Positions 23,524 through 35,800 of a DNA stretch of 64,000 nt are shown piece after piece. Position 1 is the stretch's first letter; each line of letters starts with the position of its first letter. The notes under the pieces were generated by a model that saw only the letters and a list, made by a program, of their open reading frames with translations, made no database searches and was not told the origin of the DNA. A program made the position numbers and the translations under genes. Origin of the DNA: Poronia punctata. Its lineage: Eukaryota > Ascomycota > Sordariomycetes > Xylariales > Xylariaceae. The stretch covers positions 240,365 to 304,364 of the forward strand of contig MU401474.1 in the NCBI GenBank assembly GCA_022579005.1. Reading direction: 5' to 3'.

Positions 23524-24792
23524 ATGTCGTTCCCCGGGGGGTCAGATCAGTCGCCGGGCGATGATGCAACTCCGAGTCATAATCCGCCCTGGCCCATTGT
23601 CGACCCTTTTACGCAAGGGAAGGTGGAACGAAAGTATCTAGCCGATGGGGTCACCATCGATTTCAACAAGATACCCCAGCTGCAGTTCTGGGCCTCGTGG
23701 TTCGGCGTCGGCGAGACTTTCCGCGTCATGTCAGTGCTCAGAAGGGTGGCGGCTCATTCTAGCGGTGCTCGCCGGCGGCTGACGGAACCCGAGGTGGACG
23801 CAATCTGCGAGTATGCCGCAACCAGCACACGTGCATTTGCTTGGGCTCAGCCCGTAGCCTTGGGCCTTGTTGCTGCTATCACAGCGTCAGGAGCCAAGAA
23901 TTTCCAGTTTCCATTGTATAAGCCTAAAATGGTCAAGTTCGATCCCTTCGTTTTTCCTTCAAAAAGATTCCCGTTTCTTCGAGGTCCGCGAGCCGCTGGG
24001 CTCTGGCATGTTGTCCGCATAGCCTGCTATATCCCTGTCGTCTGGGTCCCCACCGCGGCATTCTACAGCTCTTATGCCGACAGCACCTTCCACGCGCATA
24101 TCGTAAAAGACCCACGCCTTTCTCGTGTGATCGACGATATTCGTAGGAATGCCTTGGGTGATCTCCAGGCAGCAAAAGCAGAAGCGCGTAGAGGGCCCGC
24201 GCCCCAATTTCCGATGCAAAACCAGCCGCCTATTTCACAACGATCCAAAGACAACACATACGGAGACCCGACGCCTCAGGAGTATGGAAACACGGATGCC
24301 GATAGCGCACCATCGAGTTGGACCTCTAGCACACCAATAGCGCCAGCGCCTCGCCGGACTGGAACAAATAGTCAACCAAGCTCCAACTCGCGCCATGACG
24401 ACGACGATTTGGACCTGTTCGACGACGATGATGCCTCGCCAGTTGCACCTTCGGCAAGACGGTCTGAGTCGAGACAGCGGCCATCAGGCCCGCCCGGTTC
24501 TTCTTGGGACCGTCTCCGGCAGCAAGCTAAGTCGGATGGCTCAATGTGGGAAAAGGGGGATTCTTCTGGTCAAGAACAGGGTTGGGCGCAATTGAGACAG
24601 GACAAGACTCGGAATCCCAAGGATGCAAACCCCAAGACTGAGGGGTATGCATACTCGAAGGATGAGGAAGAGAGAGAAGCGAGAAACTACGAGAAAGAGA
24701 AAGCCCAGAAAGAATTTGACGCCATGCTCGAGGCCGAAAGACGCGGTGAGGGTGCCAGTGGGGGCAACGGTGGCGGATGGCGAAAGAGATAG
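23524..24792 (+). CDS. Predicted two-span membrane protein of unknown function
   Basis: Intronless 422-residue frame from an ATG in AATATGTCG context. Residues ~1-90 are soluble (PWPIVDPFTQGKVERKY then FWASWFGVGETFRVM). Two hydrophobic segments are visible, FAWAQPVALGLVAAITASGA near 105-125 and VRIACYIPVVWVPTAAFYSS near 165-185. The C-terminal half is polar and disordered, with an acidic cluster (DDDDLDLFDDDD) and a charged helical end (KDEEEREARNYEKEKAQKEF). The composition is like that of conserved ascomycete membrane proteins of unknown role. No named domain is recognised. It shares a 712-bp divergent promoter region with DNA2 and is convergent, 235 bp apart, with the oxidoreductase gene downstream. 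Confidence 0.8.
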   Translation: MSFPGGSDQSPGDDATPSHNPPWPIVDPFTQGKVERKYLADGVTIDFNKIPQLQFWASWFGVGETFRVMSVLRRVAAHSSGARRRLTEPEVDAICEYAATSTRAFAWAQPVALGLVAAITASGAKNFQFPLYKPKMVKFDPFVFPSKRFPFLRGPRAAGLWHVVRIACYIPVVWVPTAAFYSSYADSTFHAHIVKDPRLSRVIDDIRRNALGDLQAAKAEARRGPAPQFPMQNQPPISQRSKDNTYGDPTPQEYGNTDADSAPSSWTSSTPIAPAPRRTGTNSQPSSNSRHDDDDLDLFDDDDASPVAPSARRSESRQRPSGPPGSSWDRLRQQAKSDGSMWEKGDSSGQEQGWAQLRQDKTRNPKDANPKTEGYAYSKDEEEREARNYEKEKAQKEFDAMLEAERRGEGASGGNGGGWRKR

Positions 24793-25027
24793 GAGTAAAT
24801 ACGAACGTATGGGGTTCCTTATGGCTTCTGTACAACAATGTAAAAATTGTATAACCAGAGAAGTTATACCATTTCTCCTTCCCTGAACTACCCGGCTTCT
24901 ACCTACGAATATAACATCAAAACCATTACCTAGAATACTAGGTAGGTTAGGTTAGATACGGCGTGAGCGCATGAGAAGGAATAAACTAACAAAATTGAAC
25001 CAAAATATCAGATCACGTAGGGCCTCA

Positions 25028-26230
25028 TCATGACTCCTTCGCCCATTGCTTTCCACTCCACAAATTCCCCGTGGTCCAAAGCCAATAATCCCGCCCCTTA
25101 ATCAACCACACCAAAAAACTAGGAACCCGCCACCCCATGACAGCACCGACACCCTTACTCCTCCCTATCGGAACAAGCTGCGTCATACGCGTATCCTCTC
25201 TAAACAAACGATCCACACCCGCGACTTGGCCCTCAGCCAGGAGTAAATCGCGCTTGATATTAGCGCCGAGAACCGGCACCATGGCCATGATATTATGAAT
25301 AGCCGGCCTCGCAGCCGAGGCGCAATCCCCAATAGCAAACACTCGGTCCCCTGCGCGTCGGACCCGCAACGTCTCAGGATCAGCATCGACCCTTCCATCC
25401 TTTGTGCGCAGCACATCAGCCACGAATTCTGTATTAGGCCTTGCGCCCACAGCGGGGATATACAGATCCACGTTCCAGACCTCGCCATTATCCAACGTCA
25501 GTCCGGTATCAGTTCCAACCACCGCGACGCGCAAATTATGCACAACCTCCACGTCGAGTCTAGAAAGATACGTCTCCGCGGTCTTGGCCATATCAGCGCG
25601 TAAATACGGCAGAAGTCTTTTCCCACCACTGAGTAACGTGATGCGCACATTACGTTTCGAGAGGGAGAGGTACTCGGCCAACTCCCCAGCCGTCTCGACA
25701 CCCGATGCGCCACCGCCCGCTATGACGATATGGCGCAGATCAGGGGTATTCAATTTGTGACGGAATGTTGTCCAGTTATCCCTCAACGCTTCTTCGTCCG
25801 TGGTGAATCCAAGGAGAGGTGAATACGTGGTAGATCCTGTCGCTATGATGAGCGCGTGGTATTTCACTACTATCTCCCCTTTTACTTGACCTCCACAACG
25901 AATAACCACTGTACTCGCCCCGTGATCAAGAAATGTCGCAGTCCCTTGCATAAACTTGAACAACCCATCATCATCATTATTCGTGTATTGCGCAAAGCAA
26001 CCAGCTATATCGACGAATAATTTCTTCTGATCAAACATATCGTCGGAAATTATCGCCCGCGGCGCAGCGGGTCGACACATGGTTTGCGATGTCGTGCTGA
26101 TGAGGAGGACTTGGTAGGAGGAGGAGGAAAGTTTGGGGAGGACGTGTTTGAGAATGTAATGGGCTGTGGAGATTCCGGCGTAGGATCCTCCTAGGATGAT
26201 GAGTTTCTTTTTTTCTGTGGCGGTGGTCAT
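25028..26230 (-). CDS. AIF/AMID-like FAD-dependent NAD(P)H oxidoreductase
   Basis: A 400-residue intronless frame from MTTATEKKK. The N-terminal FAD Rossmann motif appears as LIILGGSYAGISTA (~10-23), the second dinucleotide (NAD(P)H) motif as IVIAGGGASGVETAGELAEY (~165-185), and the FAD ribityl/phosphate motif as RVFAIGDCAS (~300). These in this order define the pyridine nucleotide-disulphide oxidoreductase fold of the AIF/AMID (FSP1/Ndi-like) group. No redox-active CxxxxC is seen after the first motif, which fits AMID-type quinone or NADH oxidoreductases rather than thioredoxin-like enzymes. No mitochondrial presequence is evident; there is a moderately hydrophobic segment near the C-terminus (VPSFLVWLIKGRDYWLW). 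The frame remains open upstream of the chosen ATG through a TGATGTT repeat, which is taken as 5' leader. Confidence 0.88.
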   Translation of the reverse strand: MTTATEKKKLIILGGSYAGISTAHYILKHVLPKLSSSSYQVLLISTTSQTMCRPAAPRAIISDDMFDQKKLFVDIAGCFAQYTNNDDDGLFKFMQGTATFLDHGASTVVIRCGGQVKGEIVVKYHALIIATGSTTYSPLLGFTTDEEALRDNWTTFRHKLNTPDLRHIVIAGGGASGVETAGELAEYLSLSKRNVRITLLSGGKRLLPYLRADMAKTAETYLSRLDVEVVHNLRVAVVGTDTGLTLDNGEVWNVDLYIPAVGARPNTEFVADVLRTKDGRVDADPETLRVRRAGDRVFAIGDCASAARPAIHNIMAMVPVLGANIKRDLLLAEGQVAGVDRLFREDTRMTQLVPIGRSKGVGAVMGWRVPSFLVWLIKGRDYWLWTTGNLWSGKQWAKES

Positions 26231-26253
26231 GTTGATGGTGTCGATGTTGGTGT

Positions 26254-26295
26254 TGATGTTTGATGTTTGATGTTTGATGTTTGGTGTTTGGTGTT
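26254..26295 (+). repeat. 7-bp tandem repeat (TGATGTT x4, TGGTGTT x2) in the 5' leader
   Basis: Six exact-length units lie 24 bp upstream of the oxidoreductase start codon. On the coding strand this is an A/C-rich leader (AACATCA). It is probably transcribed and untranslated. Confidence 0.85.
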
Positions 26296-26852
26296 GGTGT
26301 ATATAGCAAGGGTGATATGAACAGACAGAACACACGGTATAACTGATGAACGCAACTAGGTTAGGTCACGTAACTTGATACTGCCATAATCCATTCAATC
26401 CATATATATATGCATTTCAGAACAGAAGAAAAGGCAAACAAACAACTATTTATATATACATCTACTCGACCGGCCTTTCCTTTCCTTTTCTTTTCCTTCA
26501 ATACCCGCCCGTATTATCGGACGAAGTAACTTGCAAACTTTCTCGCCCGTGATCCATCCATTCCCCGGCCGTCTTACACCCCCGCCCCGCCCCCCGTTTA
26601 TTCCGTCCGCAGTGCAAAAAAAATCGGCCGAAATAAGCGGACGGACGAACCTGAATACATGCCCAACTACCCAATACCCAATTCCCAACTAATCTCATCT
26701 CATCAATACTTTGCCAATGCTTTTTTCTTTTAATTACTTGTAGGTATCACCTATCCACAGCCACAGTCCTGCTTCCCTGCAAGCGAGAAAAGACTTTTTA
26801 CTTCCTTATATAAACCCCAAAAGCTAACGTCCTACCAATCAGAAACAGTCTG
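26296..26852. other. Intergenic between oxidoreductase and tRNA-Leu
   Basis: The upstream region of the oxidoreductase and 5' flank of the tRNA. No gene seen; the only patterns are short AT and CT runs. Confidence 0.5.
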
Positions 26853-26951
26853 GGCAAGATGGCCGAGTTGGTTATGGCGTGAGGTTAAGGTCTACCTTAG
26901 CACAGTTTCCTCATGGAGCAATCCGCGTGGGTTCAAGTCCCACTCTTGTCA
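26853..26951 (+). tRNA. tRNA-Leu (anticodon AAG) with 17-nt intron
   Basis: The acceptor stem GGCAAGA (26853-26859) pairs with TCTTGTC (26944-26950), followed by discriminator A. The anticodon stem TGAGG/CCTCA encloses TTAAGG...T with anticodon AAG at 26887-26889, interrupted after position 37 by a 17-nt intron (26891-26907), the standard place for nuclear tRNA introns. A long variable arm (GGA-GCAA-TCC) typical of leucine tRNAs and a T arm GTGGG-TTCAAGT-CCCAC follow. CCA is not encoded, as expected in eukaryotes. Confidence 0.95.
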
Positions 26952-26958
26952 ACCTTTC

Positions 26959-26971
26959 TTTTTCTTTTTTT
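26959..26971 (+). terminator. RNA polymerase III terminator of tRNA-Leu
   Basis: Runs of five and then seven T residues begin eight bases past the tRNA 3' end, the usual Pol III stop signal. Confidence 0.75.
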
Positions 26972-27018
26972 CTTTTTTCTTTTTCTGTCATTTTATACAC
27001 ACAAATTCTTTACAGTCC

Positions 27019-27036
27019 TTTTTTTTTTTTTTTTTT

Positions 27037-27133
<97 letters not shown>

Positions 27134-27181
27134 TTTTTTTTTTGTTTTTTTTTTGTTTTTTTTTTGTTTTTTTTTTTTTTT
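27019..27181 (+). repeat. Poly-T tract with a 95-T homopolymer and an 11-bp G-T10 period
   Basis: T18, G, then an unbroken run of 95 T (27038-27132), then G at 27133, 27144, 27155 and 27166, each separated by exactly ten T, then T15. On the minus strand it reads as long poly-A. It begins 67 bp past the tRNA-Leu gene. Confidence 0.9.
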
Positions 27182-28108
27182 GTTTCTGTTTGTGCACCTT
27201 TTGATCTCGCAGCAGTCATTAGATCAAGCCTAAGTGAAGTAGTAGCTCTAGCTAGAAGGTCATTGAAAATCATTCCAACGCAAAAGAAGGTCTTCATTAA
27301 AAGCATGGGATTGCATACAGTACACTCTCCTTATCTACCATGACGACAACAAACTTGCAGCGTCCTTATACGTAAACCTCACAAACATATTTGTAGACAG
27401 CTAGGCGTCGTCAATAACCACACATCCACGCACCACATGTCAAAGAAGTAAAGTGAAGTAAAACGAATAGGTATCTGATTTCCCATCTCTATAATCTCTC
27501 TCTCTCTCTCTCTCTAGAAATAACATCATGATATCAATCCCAATCCCTAGCAATCAGTTATTGTTAAACAGGAGAAAGACATGTATGTGATATGTCTCTC
27601 CCGCGTCCCAGATCCGGTAAACTCCGCCTGTGCAATGCCCACGCGATGGGCGCAATATATCTCTCTCTATGTATCTTTTCTTTCTCTCCTCTCTCATACA
27701 CACATACATGACAATCACATGAAATAAATCCCAACAAAAGAGGTAAGAAAAGAGAAAATAGTTGCTTCTTAGAGAGAAGTGCGGGGTTGGCAACAGAAAG
27801 AAAGGACAACCGTCTTTTCCCATGTATTCTTCTTTCCTCTTCCACTCTATAAACAGTAGACAGGTATATATAATAATAAAAAGGAGTAATAAAAAATTGA
27901 CCGTAACACGGATGATAAGAAAAGTATATATGTATGGGGAACCCCAGGGGTTCTCCACGTGTTGATTATTTAATTGAATTTTCGGAATTTTGATGTTGGG
28001 GCCGAGGATGGCAAGGAAGAAAAAAAGATGAAAGGTCGAGAAAATAATTCGGATTGGTGGTGGGAAGACATGAAGTCTTGATAGAATCGGCCGTCAAATG
28101 TTTGGGCT
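27182..28108. other. Downstream region of the ABC transporter gene
   Basis: No gene seen. It contains a CT dinucleotide run (about 27496-27515). Part of it is probably the 3' UTR of the minus-strand transporter. Confidence 0.5.
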
Positions 28109-31100
28109 TTACTCCTTCTTGGCCTTCTTCTTTCCCCACTTCTTGGGCACACGCGTGAGCCAGTAGAGGAAGACGGCGCCGAAGATGTTGAATACGACAT
28201 AGACCCAAAGGAGGCCAAAGTCGCGCCAGCGGTCATCTATGCAAAAATAAATTATTAGTCTGACTGGTTTTTATTTTTATTTTTTAAATGAGGGGCCTTA
28301 CCAAAGTTGATTCCAATCGAGGCAAGGTAGGTATTTGTGTCCGCGATGGGACAGAAGACGCATTCCGTCGTACTATTTTCGCTACCGTTCACGAGCATGC
28401 CACCGGCAAGGCTTATCTGCTCTTCAAGGAATTCGCCGCATTTTTGGCCAGCTACCGGTGCGAAATGTAGGAGCTCGTTCGGGGCGCATTTCACAACCGT
28501 ATTGCCTACGCTCGCACTCAGGAGCGACGACACAAGGTATGTGAAGGGACTGACGCGATACATGAAAATCCAGAAACGCGGGAGGGAATCCGGTCGGGCA
28601 AGAACACCACAGAAGATCAGGGACAGTGTGAACAATATGTTGGCCACGTTGCCGCCGGCCTCGGCCGTCTCGAAGGCCGCGATGATCATGTCGGTGAAGG
28701 TGCAGGTGAAAAGCATAAAGGCGAGGACACAGAGGAAGACCAAGGCGCCACGTTGCGTGGTTTCGCCGTCCAGGAACGTGTTCCTAAAGAGACCAAGAGG
28801 ATAATACCACGAGAAGTACATCAGAACAGCCATAAGGGTGTTCCACGGCAACTCGACGATGATCTGCGACAGCATAAAGACCTTCCAGTTGTAAACCTTG
28901 GAAGGTCGCTCACGCACTTCGTAAAGCGATCGTTGAACGACAAAGTGCGGCATCGTCTGCTGCACCATTTGACCAAAGACGGTGAGGAGTTGGAAGACGG
29001 CGAAAGTCTGATTCTGAAGACCCTGGATCGTGTTGGGTGCTCGGAAGAAGACGAAACCGACAAACAGCGCGACCAAGACACAGAGAGACAGTTTGGAATA
29101 AATGTATGTCGGGTTTCGCCAGTACTGTTGGAAGACACGGTGGGTGACCTCCTTGAGCTGTACCATAAAGGGGGCGGCATGTTCACGGAATGACTGCTCG
29201 TCCTCGACAGGAGCCGGCGTACTGGAAGCGTGGTCCTTTAGTCGTTGCAACTCGGCCTGTACCTCGCGATACTCGGGGCTGTCACGCCATGTCTGGAACC
29301 AGTCACGCTCTGTAGTGCTTCCTGGCGCGGCACCAATGGCATCCAGCATCCACTCGGCAGGGTTGGCGCTCGGGGGGCAGGACGGGGCGCCGTGTCGTTC
29401 AAAGTACTTGACGAGCGTCTCGGAGTTCTCGCCAATGTCACCAAAATAAACAGTCTTACCGCCCTTGGCAAGGAACAGGAGTCGGTCGAATCGTTGGAAC
29501 AGCATGGCCGAGGGCTGGTGGATAGTGCACAGAATAGCCTGACCACTCTTGGTCAACTTCTCCAGGAGATCGAGGATGGCCCACGAGGTTTGCGAGTCAA
29601 GACCGGAAGTAGGCTCATCCACAAAGAGTAGTAGCGGCGGTTTGGCAGCGAGTTCGACACCGATAGTAAGACGCTTGCGTTGTTCGACATTGAGACCTTC
29701 ACCGAGAACACCAACCACGGCATCGGCATACTCCTCCATTTCCAGTAGCTTGATTACCTCCTCGACGTAAGCCAACTTCTCCTCGCGGGGTACGTCGGCT
29801 GGCTGACGAAGAATGGCCGAGAAGTTGAGGGCCTCACGAACGGTCGTAGTGGCGAGATGCAGATCCTGCTGTTGGACGTAGCCCGTCTTGCGCTGGAACG
29901 ACATATCGCAGGGACGGCCGTCCACGAGCATGTCACCGGTAATGACACCCATGGTAATACGGCTGGCCAAGGCATCGAGAAGAGTTGTCTTGCCAGCACC
30001 AGAAACACCCATGAGAGCAGTGAGCGTACCAGGTTTGACCCAGCCGTCGACGTGGTCGAGGATACGTCTCGTCTCGCTCTTAATCTTGACATCGTAGCAT
30101 ACATCGTTCCAGTGGAAGACGCTTGTTTGCTCTTGGAGCAGACCAGATTCCTTACCATCAGCGACAGGGCGGCTAGCATTGGTGACGATAGGACCCACGC
30201 GAGGACCCTCGCCCTCTTCCGCGTCGCCCTTGCGTTCCTTGAACTGGGCGGGTCTGTGGCCACGGCGGAACACTAGGACTTCTCCCTTGGACTTCTTCTC
30301 CGAAACAAGCTCGGCCGCGATCATGTACGTGACAAGGAAGAAGGCGATAAAGCCGTATAGGATACCGAGGTTTCGCCACTTATGGGAAGAGGAGTACCTG
30401 AAAGCCTTGTTGATGTATGTTTCACCGTCGACGTAGTCGGAGCCGGCCACACTACCGATGGTAGAGCAAACACGATTGGCCGGGTCGAGGTCCGGGTAGA
30501 ATGGTACGTATTGAGATGCATCACAAACGAATTTCCGACCTGAGAATTCATTGATAATCAAGGACTCGAACGCGTACGCGAGGGGATCGATATAGTTCAG
30601 CCAGCGGCACCAAGGCAACATATAGTCAGTGGGGATAATAAAGCCAGTAAAGATGACGAGGTCCAAGATGAGCAGGGCAGCTGGCACCAGAGCTTGCGAG
30701 AGTGTCCGCGATGAGGAGGCCAGGGTACGGAAAATCATGCTCATGACGAGAACAGTAGAGAAGGAGAAGAGCAGGAAGAAGAAGAAGGCTCCCGGTTCGC
30801 GTCGGAGGTTCGTCATGAAGTACAGCGTCAGATTGAATACTATCGCGTTGGATATCTTGTACGGCAAATCGCATAGCATGGACGCGACAGCTTCGGCCGA
30901 AGGGTGATACAACGCATATCGTGAGTGCTTCTCAACAATAGGACGTTGAGAATAAAGGGTGAGAATCTAAAAGAGCAAGGTTAGTTCATTTCCTTCCCGT
31001 CTAATAAAGAGCTGTCGCTAGGAATAGAATCGCAGACTTACTTCCAAAGCACTAGCAAACGCATTCAGGAGACAAGCAAAGAAGACCAGGGCGCCTCGTT

Positions 31101-32817
31101 GGTAGAAGCTGGCAGTGTTGGGCTGAAGGTTGTAGAATACGCTGCCTACAATGAGGGCCATGATGAAGTTACCGATAAGAGAGCCGATTGTGATGCTCGG
31201 ATCACCCTTGAGTCGGAGCCAACCTCGCCAGAGACAGAGCTTGATTTGTTGCACATAAGAAAGCGTAAACGGAGACTTGGCTCGTTGAGACTTGGACTGC
31301 TGCTCTCTTTTAGAGGCGCGGAAGGCTTCGGCATCCGGTCCGTTAAAGGGGTGCTTCGTCTTGTATTCCTCAATCTCGACCTGCAGGGCGGCGTATTCGG
31401 CGCTGTTTCTCCAGGCCGTGGCGAACTCGTCCGGCGTCCGCGGCACCTTATCCTTGAAACCGGGTCGGACGACACGTTCGAGTGGGCTCGTCATCGAGGT
31501 CAGGAAATCGGGCGTTGTCTGACGGGCGGGGCACTCGAAGCCGAGATTGACGAAGTACTGCTTGGCCTGATCGGCCCGACCAAAGTAGATCTGCCGGCCC
31601 TCGTACAGGACGGTGGCCTTATCGAAGCAGTCGTAACCGGTCTGAGGCGACTGGTAAATGGACACGCAGGCCGTGTTCCCAAATAACTCGGTTTGTGTCC
31701 GTAAGGTTTTGCAAAACTCTACAGCGTTGGCGCTGTCCAAGCCACGAGTACTGTTGTCCCAACACTGTAGGGGGGCTCGGCTAAGAGTGGCTTCGGAGAT
31801 GGTCACACGCTTACGCTCGCCACCAGAAACACCTCTGATGTATTCGTTGCCCACACGTGTGTTGGCAGTGTGAGAAATGCCGAACATAGCCATCGTGACA
31901 TCACGTAGATGGTTGGCGTAGGTCATCTTGTCGACACCTTCGGGGAGGTGACGGGGAGCGCGAGCCTGGGCCGCGAAAGTGAGCGTCTCGCCTACAGTCA
32001 GCATGGGGAAATGCGTATCGATCTCGGCCGTGTAGATAGCCTCGCCACGATGCTGGGTATGCATTTCCTTGGGCGTAATCCCCTGGTAGTTGAAGTAGGA
32101 TTTCTCATCGATGTAGATGCCGGCCGTCTCGCCGGCAATAGCTTTCAAAAACGTGGTACAGCCGGAACCGGGAGGTCCCAAAACAACCAACATCTCTCCC
32201 TTGTGCAGAACACCATCGAAATTGCGCAGAATATCAATCTTCTTCTGATTGTTGCTAACCAGTCTGCGCGCCATACCAGCAAGCTCAAGCCAGACGTTGG
32301 CAACATCTTTCTGGTAGTCGGTCGCCGAGCCGAAACCGTGGACATTCAGGTTCTGGAAGCAGACACCTGCCGTTCGGAACTCCTTGCCCTGGCTCGACGT
32401 CATATCCACCATGGCCCGAGCCCAGGCCCGGGCGCTAAACTTGGGTGAAGTAGGATTCAGGGGTGAGTTTTCGTCCGTATCCAAGTATGGGTTGGCGCCA
32501 GGGGTCCAGTTGGCCTGCGAGTGCGATGTATATTTCCGCGCTAATTCATGGACCATTGATTCGCGGCGCTCGAGCTCGACGGCTTCTTCGTCGGTCGACT
32601 CGTCGCTCGAGCCCGATAAGCCCTTCTTCTCCGCCATGCTGTCGTTTCCAGCCTCGGTCACGGAATTCGTTCGTGTTCTCGTAGTGGCATCGGCAAAGCT
32701 TCTATCTATGGTGTTGTCCTCTCCTAACTCCTCGTGTCTGGGCGATGTGAGTGCTGCCGACCCCGTGTTTTGCGCAGTGCGGTCGTAATTGGACAAACTG
32801 CCGCCTGTCCAAGACAT
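28109..32817 (-). CDS. PDR-type (ABCG) full-size ABC multidrug transporter
   Basis: Three exons (32817-31042, 30966-28302, 28236-28109), in phase, give 1,522 residues, the usual length for fungal PDR pumps. The order is reverse, NBD-TMD-NBD-TMD. NBD1: Walker [14 protein letters not shown] (~213-225, with the Cys in place of Lys typical of this family), signature [11 protein letters not shown] (~329), degenerate Walker B region [14 protein letters not shown]2: Walker [14 protein letters not shown] (~911), signature [12 protein letters not shown] (~1017) and [14 protein letters not shown]. Two sets of membrane spans follow the NBDs, with a large outer loop before the last span, which lies in the short third exon ending [11 protein letters not shown]. 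Such plasma-membrane pumps export azoles and other hydrophobic toxins. The substrate range cannot be read from sequence. Confidence 0.96.
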
Positions 32818-35800
32818 CTTCTCAGCTCTCTGGGTCGAAACCCGAAGCCGCTCACAACGTTGATTCTTGGCTATGAAACTTTATTTTGATCTGGAAAGTG
32901 AATAAGTAGGTAGTGTTGTGGTTTTCGCTCTCCCAGGGATCGACTGTTAAGGGGGGGGGAAAGCGCCAAAGTCGAACACGGCAACTAAAAGAAGTGATAA
33001 TAATTAAAATATTACTAAACTGATGATGATTGTTAATGGACAAAAGTCACAAATTTTTGCAGTCAAAGAAAAAGAAGAGTAAGACTTACAAAGGCTATGT
33101 ATCCGCCAGGTCGGGGGGGGGGGGCGAAATGTAACAAGAACGTCCAGGCACCATCAAGCCTTCTGTTTCAAAGTGACCGTGGGGACGGGGGACCCTGTTG
33201 ATTAATTATAGATGGAGAAAAGCGTTTTCGGTTTACTTTCCGACTACGATGGCATCAGGACCCGTCCGGGTATTCTTGGCGTCGTTCAGATTTATAATGA
33301 GGATACCCACGAGTCCACGACTGTTCTCTAGTAGCCTGTAATATTCAGATCGAAGTGGTCTACAATACCTACTAGTAATGGCGCTACTTTGCCATCGGCT
33401 GGGTAGGAAAGCACAGCCTGATAAGTATTACAATATGACAGCCCCGGGTCAATCATCGCTGCGCATTACTCGGGTTCACCCACCAAGTTGCCCATCGCTC
33501 GACTATGCAGAGCACCTAAAGGTTGCAAGACTGGGGGTTCTATCGCTACCGAAAGGTTGACAGAGGTAAAGTGTGGGTACAACGGCTCTTTCCACTTTTC
33601 ACACTTTTCTCTCTTTTTCGGGGTGGAGCGGGTTGCATAACTTAGGTACCTAGCGTGGTCTAGACAAACTTGTCGTACCTTCCCATCAACATCCCGTCGG
33701 ACTCTTTGTAGAACCCGGCACCCCGCCATGGCCGTCCTTGCACGAGTACGATGGGATCTCAGATGGGACAACCTTACCATAGGTAGGTACAAAGGGACCG
33801 ACTGTGTATGAGCTAATCGAGAGCGGTGATGTCTTACCACATGGCGGAGTACCACAATTCCTACCCAATATTGGAGCAAAATCCCTCTGCTCATGATTCC
33901 CGAGGCCACTCAAAGCTATGACGACAGCATTTGACACCAATCGTAAATTGAAGTGTTGCTCTGTAGATCGAGTATCAGGAGAACTACGTGCGTACCTCTA
34001 GGTTAGGTATCTTCTACAGGTACACGTATCACGACTAACGTGCATCAGTACCTAGGGGGCTAGGTTAGATGATTGTAGAAAGTAGTGACATAACCGAGTA
34101 ACGCCAAGCCAACGCCAATGACCCCTCCAACCCAACATTTCCAGGTTATTATGCACATAGGATATACCACGCCGTCGGAACGAGGCAGTCCCAGTCCACC
34201 AAACAAACCGAACTGTAGTAAGCGGACAAAACCGCTACATAAATACCAAACATCTTTTTATCTTACCTCACCCTCCATGCGACAGAGGTAGGTACGCAAA
34301 AATAAATATCTCGATGATACCAGTCGCGCCTGTCAAGCGGGATAAAGGGACGTTATTACAAGGCTATCTTGTCCTAACCTTGTCCGGTAGGAGATGGTGA
34401 TGGTGCTAACTAGAATAGCGCTAATGGTGATTTTAAAGCTGTACCCCCAGGATAGATATCGAACGGTTTCCCGTTTACAAGGAAAAGTCGGTTGAGGCTG
34501 ATCTAGATAGGTATCCTTTGCGGCACGAAGTGGGGTCGGCTAAGGTATCTTTGCCCCATCTGGCAAATGAATTTTAGCTCGTAGGGTCGACGCGAAACAA
34601 ATCACCGGCTATTTTATTCCACATGGCCTTTCACATGGTTTTTGAAACTTTGAGTCAAAAACATAAGAGCACATAAAGGGGCCTGCCCTACCTACTCGCA
34701 TTTTTATAAGACAAATGGCGTCGGTGGCTACAAAAAATCATGGAAGAGGTAGCAAGCGAGCTTCGGTTATTTTGTTGGGTTGAATTCAATTTGCAACAAC
34801 AATAGCCGAGGACAGTGTGGAAATGAAATAAAAAAGCGCATACTATCTAAGAAAAGTCCCATGCTTTGATGAAAATGACTTACATAAACCGTTTGAATAT
34901 TCTCCTAACGACTCAACCAATCGATTGTATGGAATGGTTCGAAGACTTTCTCTCTTTTCTTCTTTTTTGTTTTTCGGAATCAACAACATCCGAGTGGAGC
35001 CCACATGTTCAACTTTTATACATGTGGGTCCTTTCCCCTTCGTTCATTCTTCTTCTCCTTTTTATCCTATTTCGTATTCCCCTGCTTGTAAACGAATTTC
35101 TAGAAGAAGAATACTCCCCGACGCTAACGAAAAGCCGGACAACAGAACCGCCGAAAAGGAGGGTCCTTTATCATTTCACAAATTCATTCATTGACATTCC
35201 CCCCTTGCCCACCAAGCCCCCCTTGTATAATCGGGTTGCCCCAATTATCCGCCACCCCGGCTACCTACTAGTATCTCTTGTTATCAAGGAACGTACCTAT
35301 TTGCATAGTATTTTGTGAGTTGGTCTACGTGTAGATAAACAGAGACAAAATATCAAAACATAACCTGACTGTATGCGGCGGATGCGGCGGGCCCCTCGGT
35401 ACTTAGGTAGCAAGACGCCCGCCTATCTCGTACGGGCGCGTGTGGCTATAAGCTACGATATTGAAATGTTGCCGACGATAGGATTTTGTCAATAGGTACC
35501 TACATAATTGGGCATAAGTACCTAGGTATCACTATCACTTTTGTTAATAATGTCTCCGACGGGGTTTTTTTGCGGACTGACGGGCTCTCGGTATCTCGGA
35601 TGCACCGATCATAAATAAACCCGGCTCCCCTTTTTACGGGTAATATCTTTTGTTTGTTCTGGAATCCGTTTACCTTAACCTTACCGATGCACGTTGAAAT
35701 ATATACATACGAGTATTAACTCCGTCGTCGTTCCCGGGAGTCCGGGACACATGTTTCAGTTGGGAATCAACATAGATAGCCGTGGTCGAGTTGGGATGTT

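Noticed and set aside
26879..27343. 154-codon open frame of mostly Phe residues
   Set aside because: It is produced by reading the tRNA-Leu gene and the poly-T tract as codons; the same tract read on the other strand gives poly-Lys.
28337..30276. Several long frames antisense to the ABC transporter
   Set aside because: They mirror the strongly coding opposite strand; third-position bias there produces open shadows.
33466..33940. 147- and 84-codon minus-strand frames
   Set aside because: Short, overlapping each other in different frames, with no domain or supporting splice sites.
34866..35318. 150-codon plus-strand frame in the ABC transporter upstream region
   Set aside because: No domain, odd Leu/Phe/Ser-rich composition, no splice partners; it looks like chance in pyrimidine-rich DNA.
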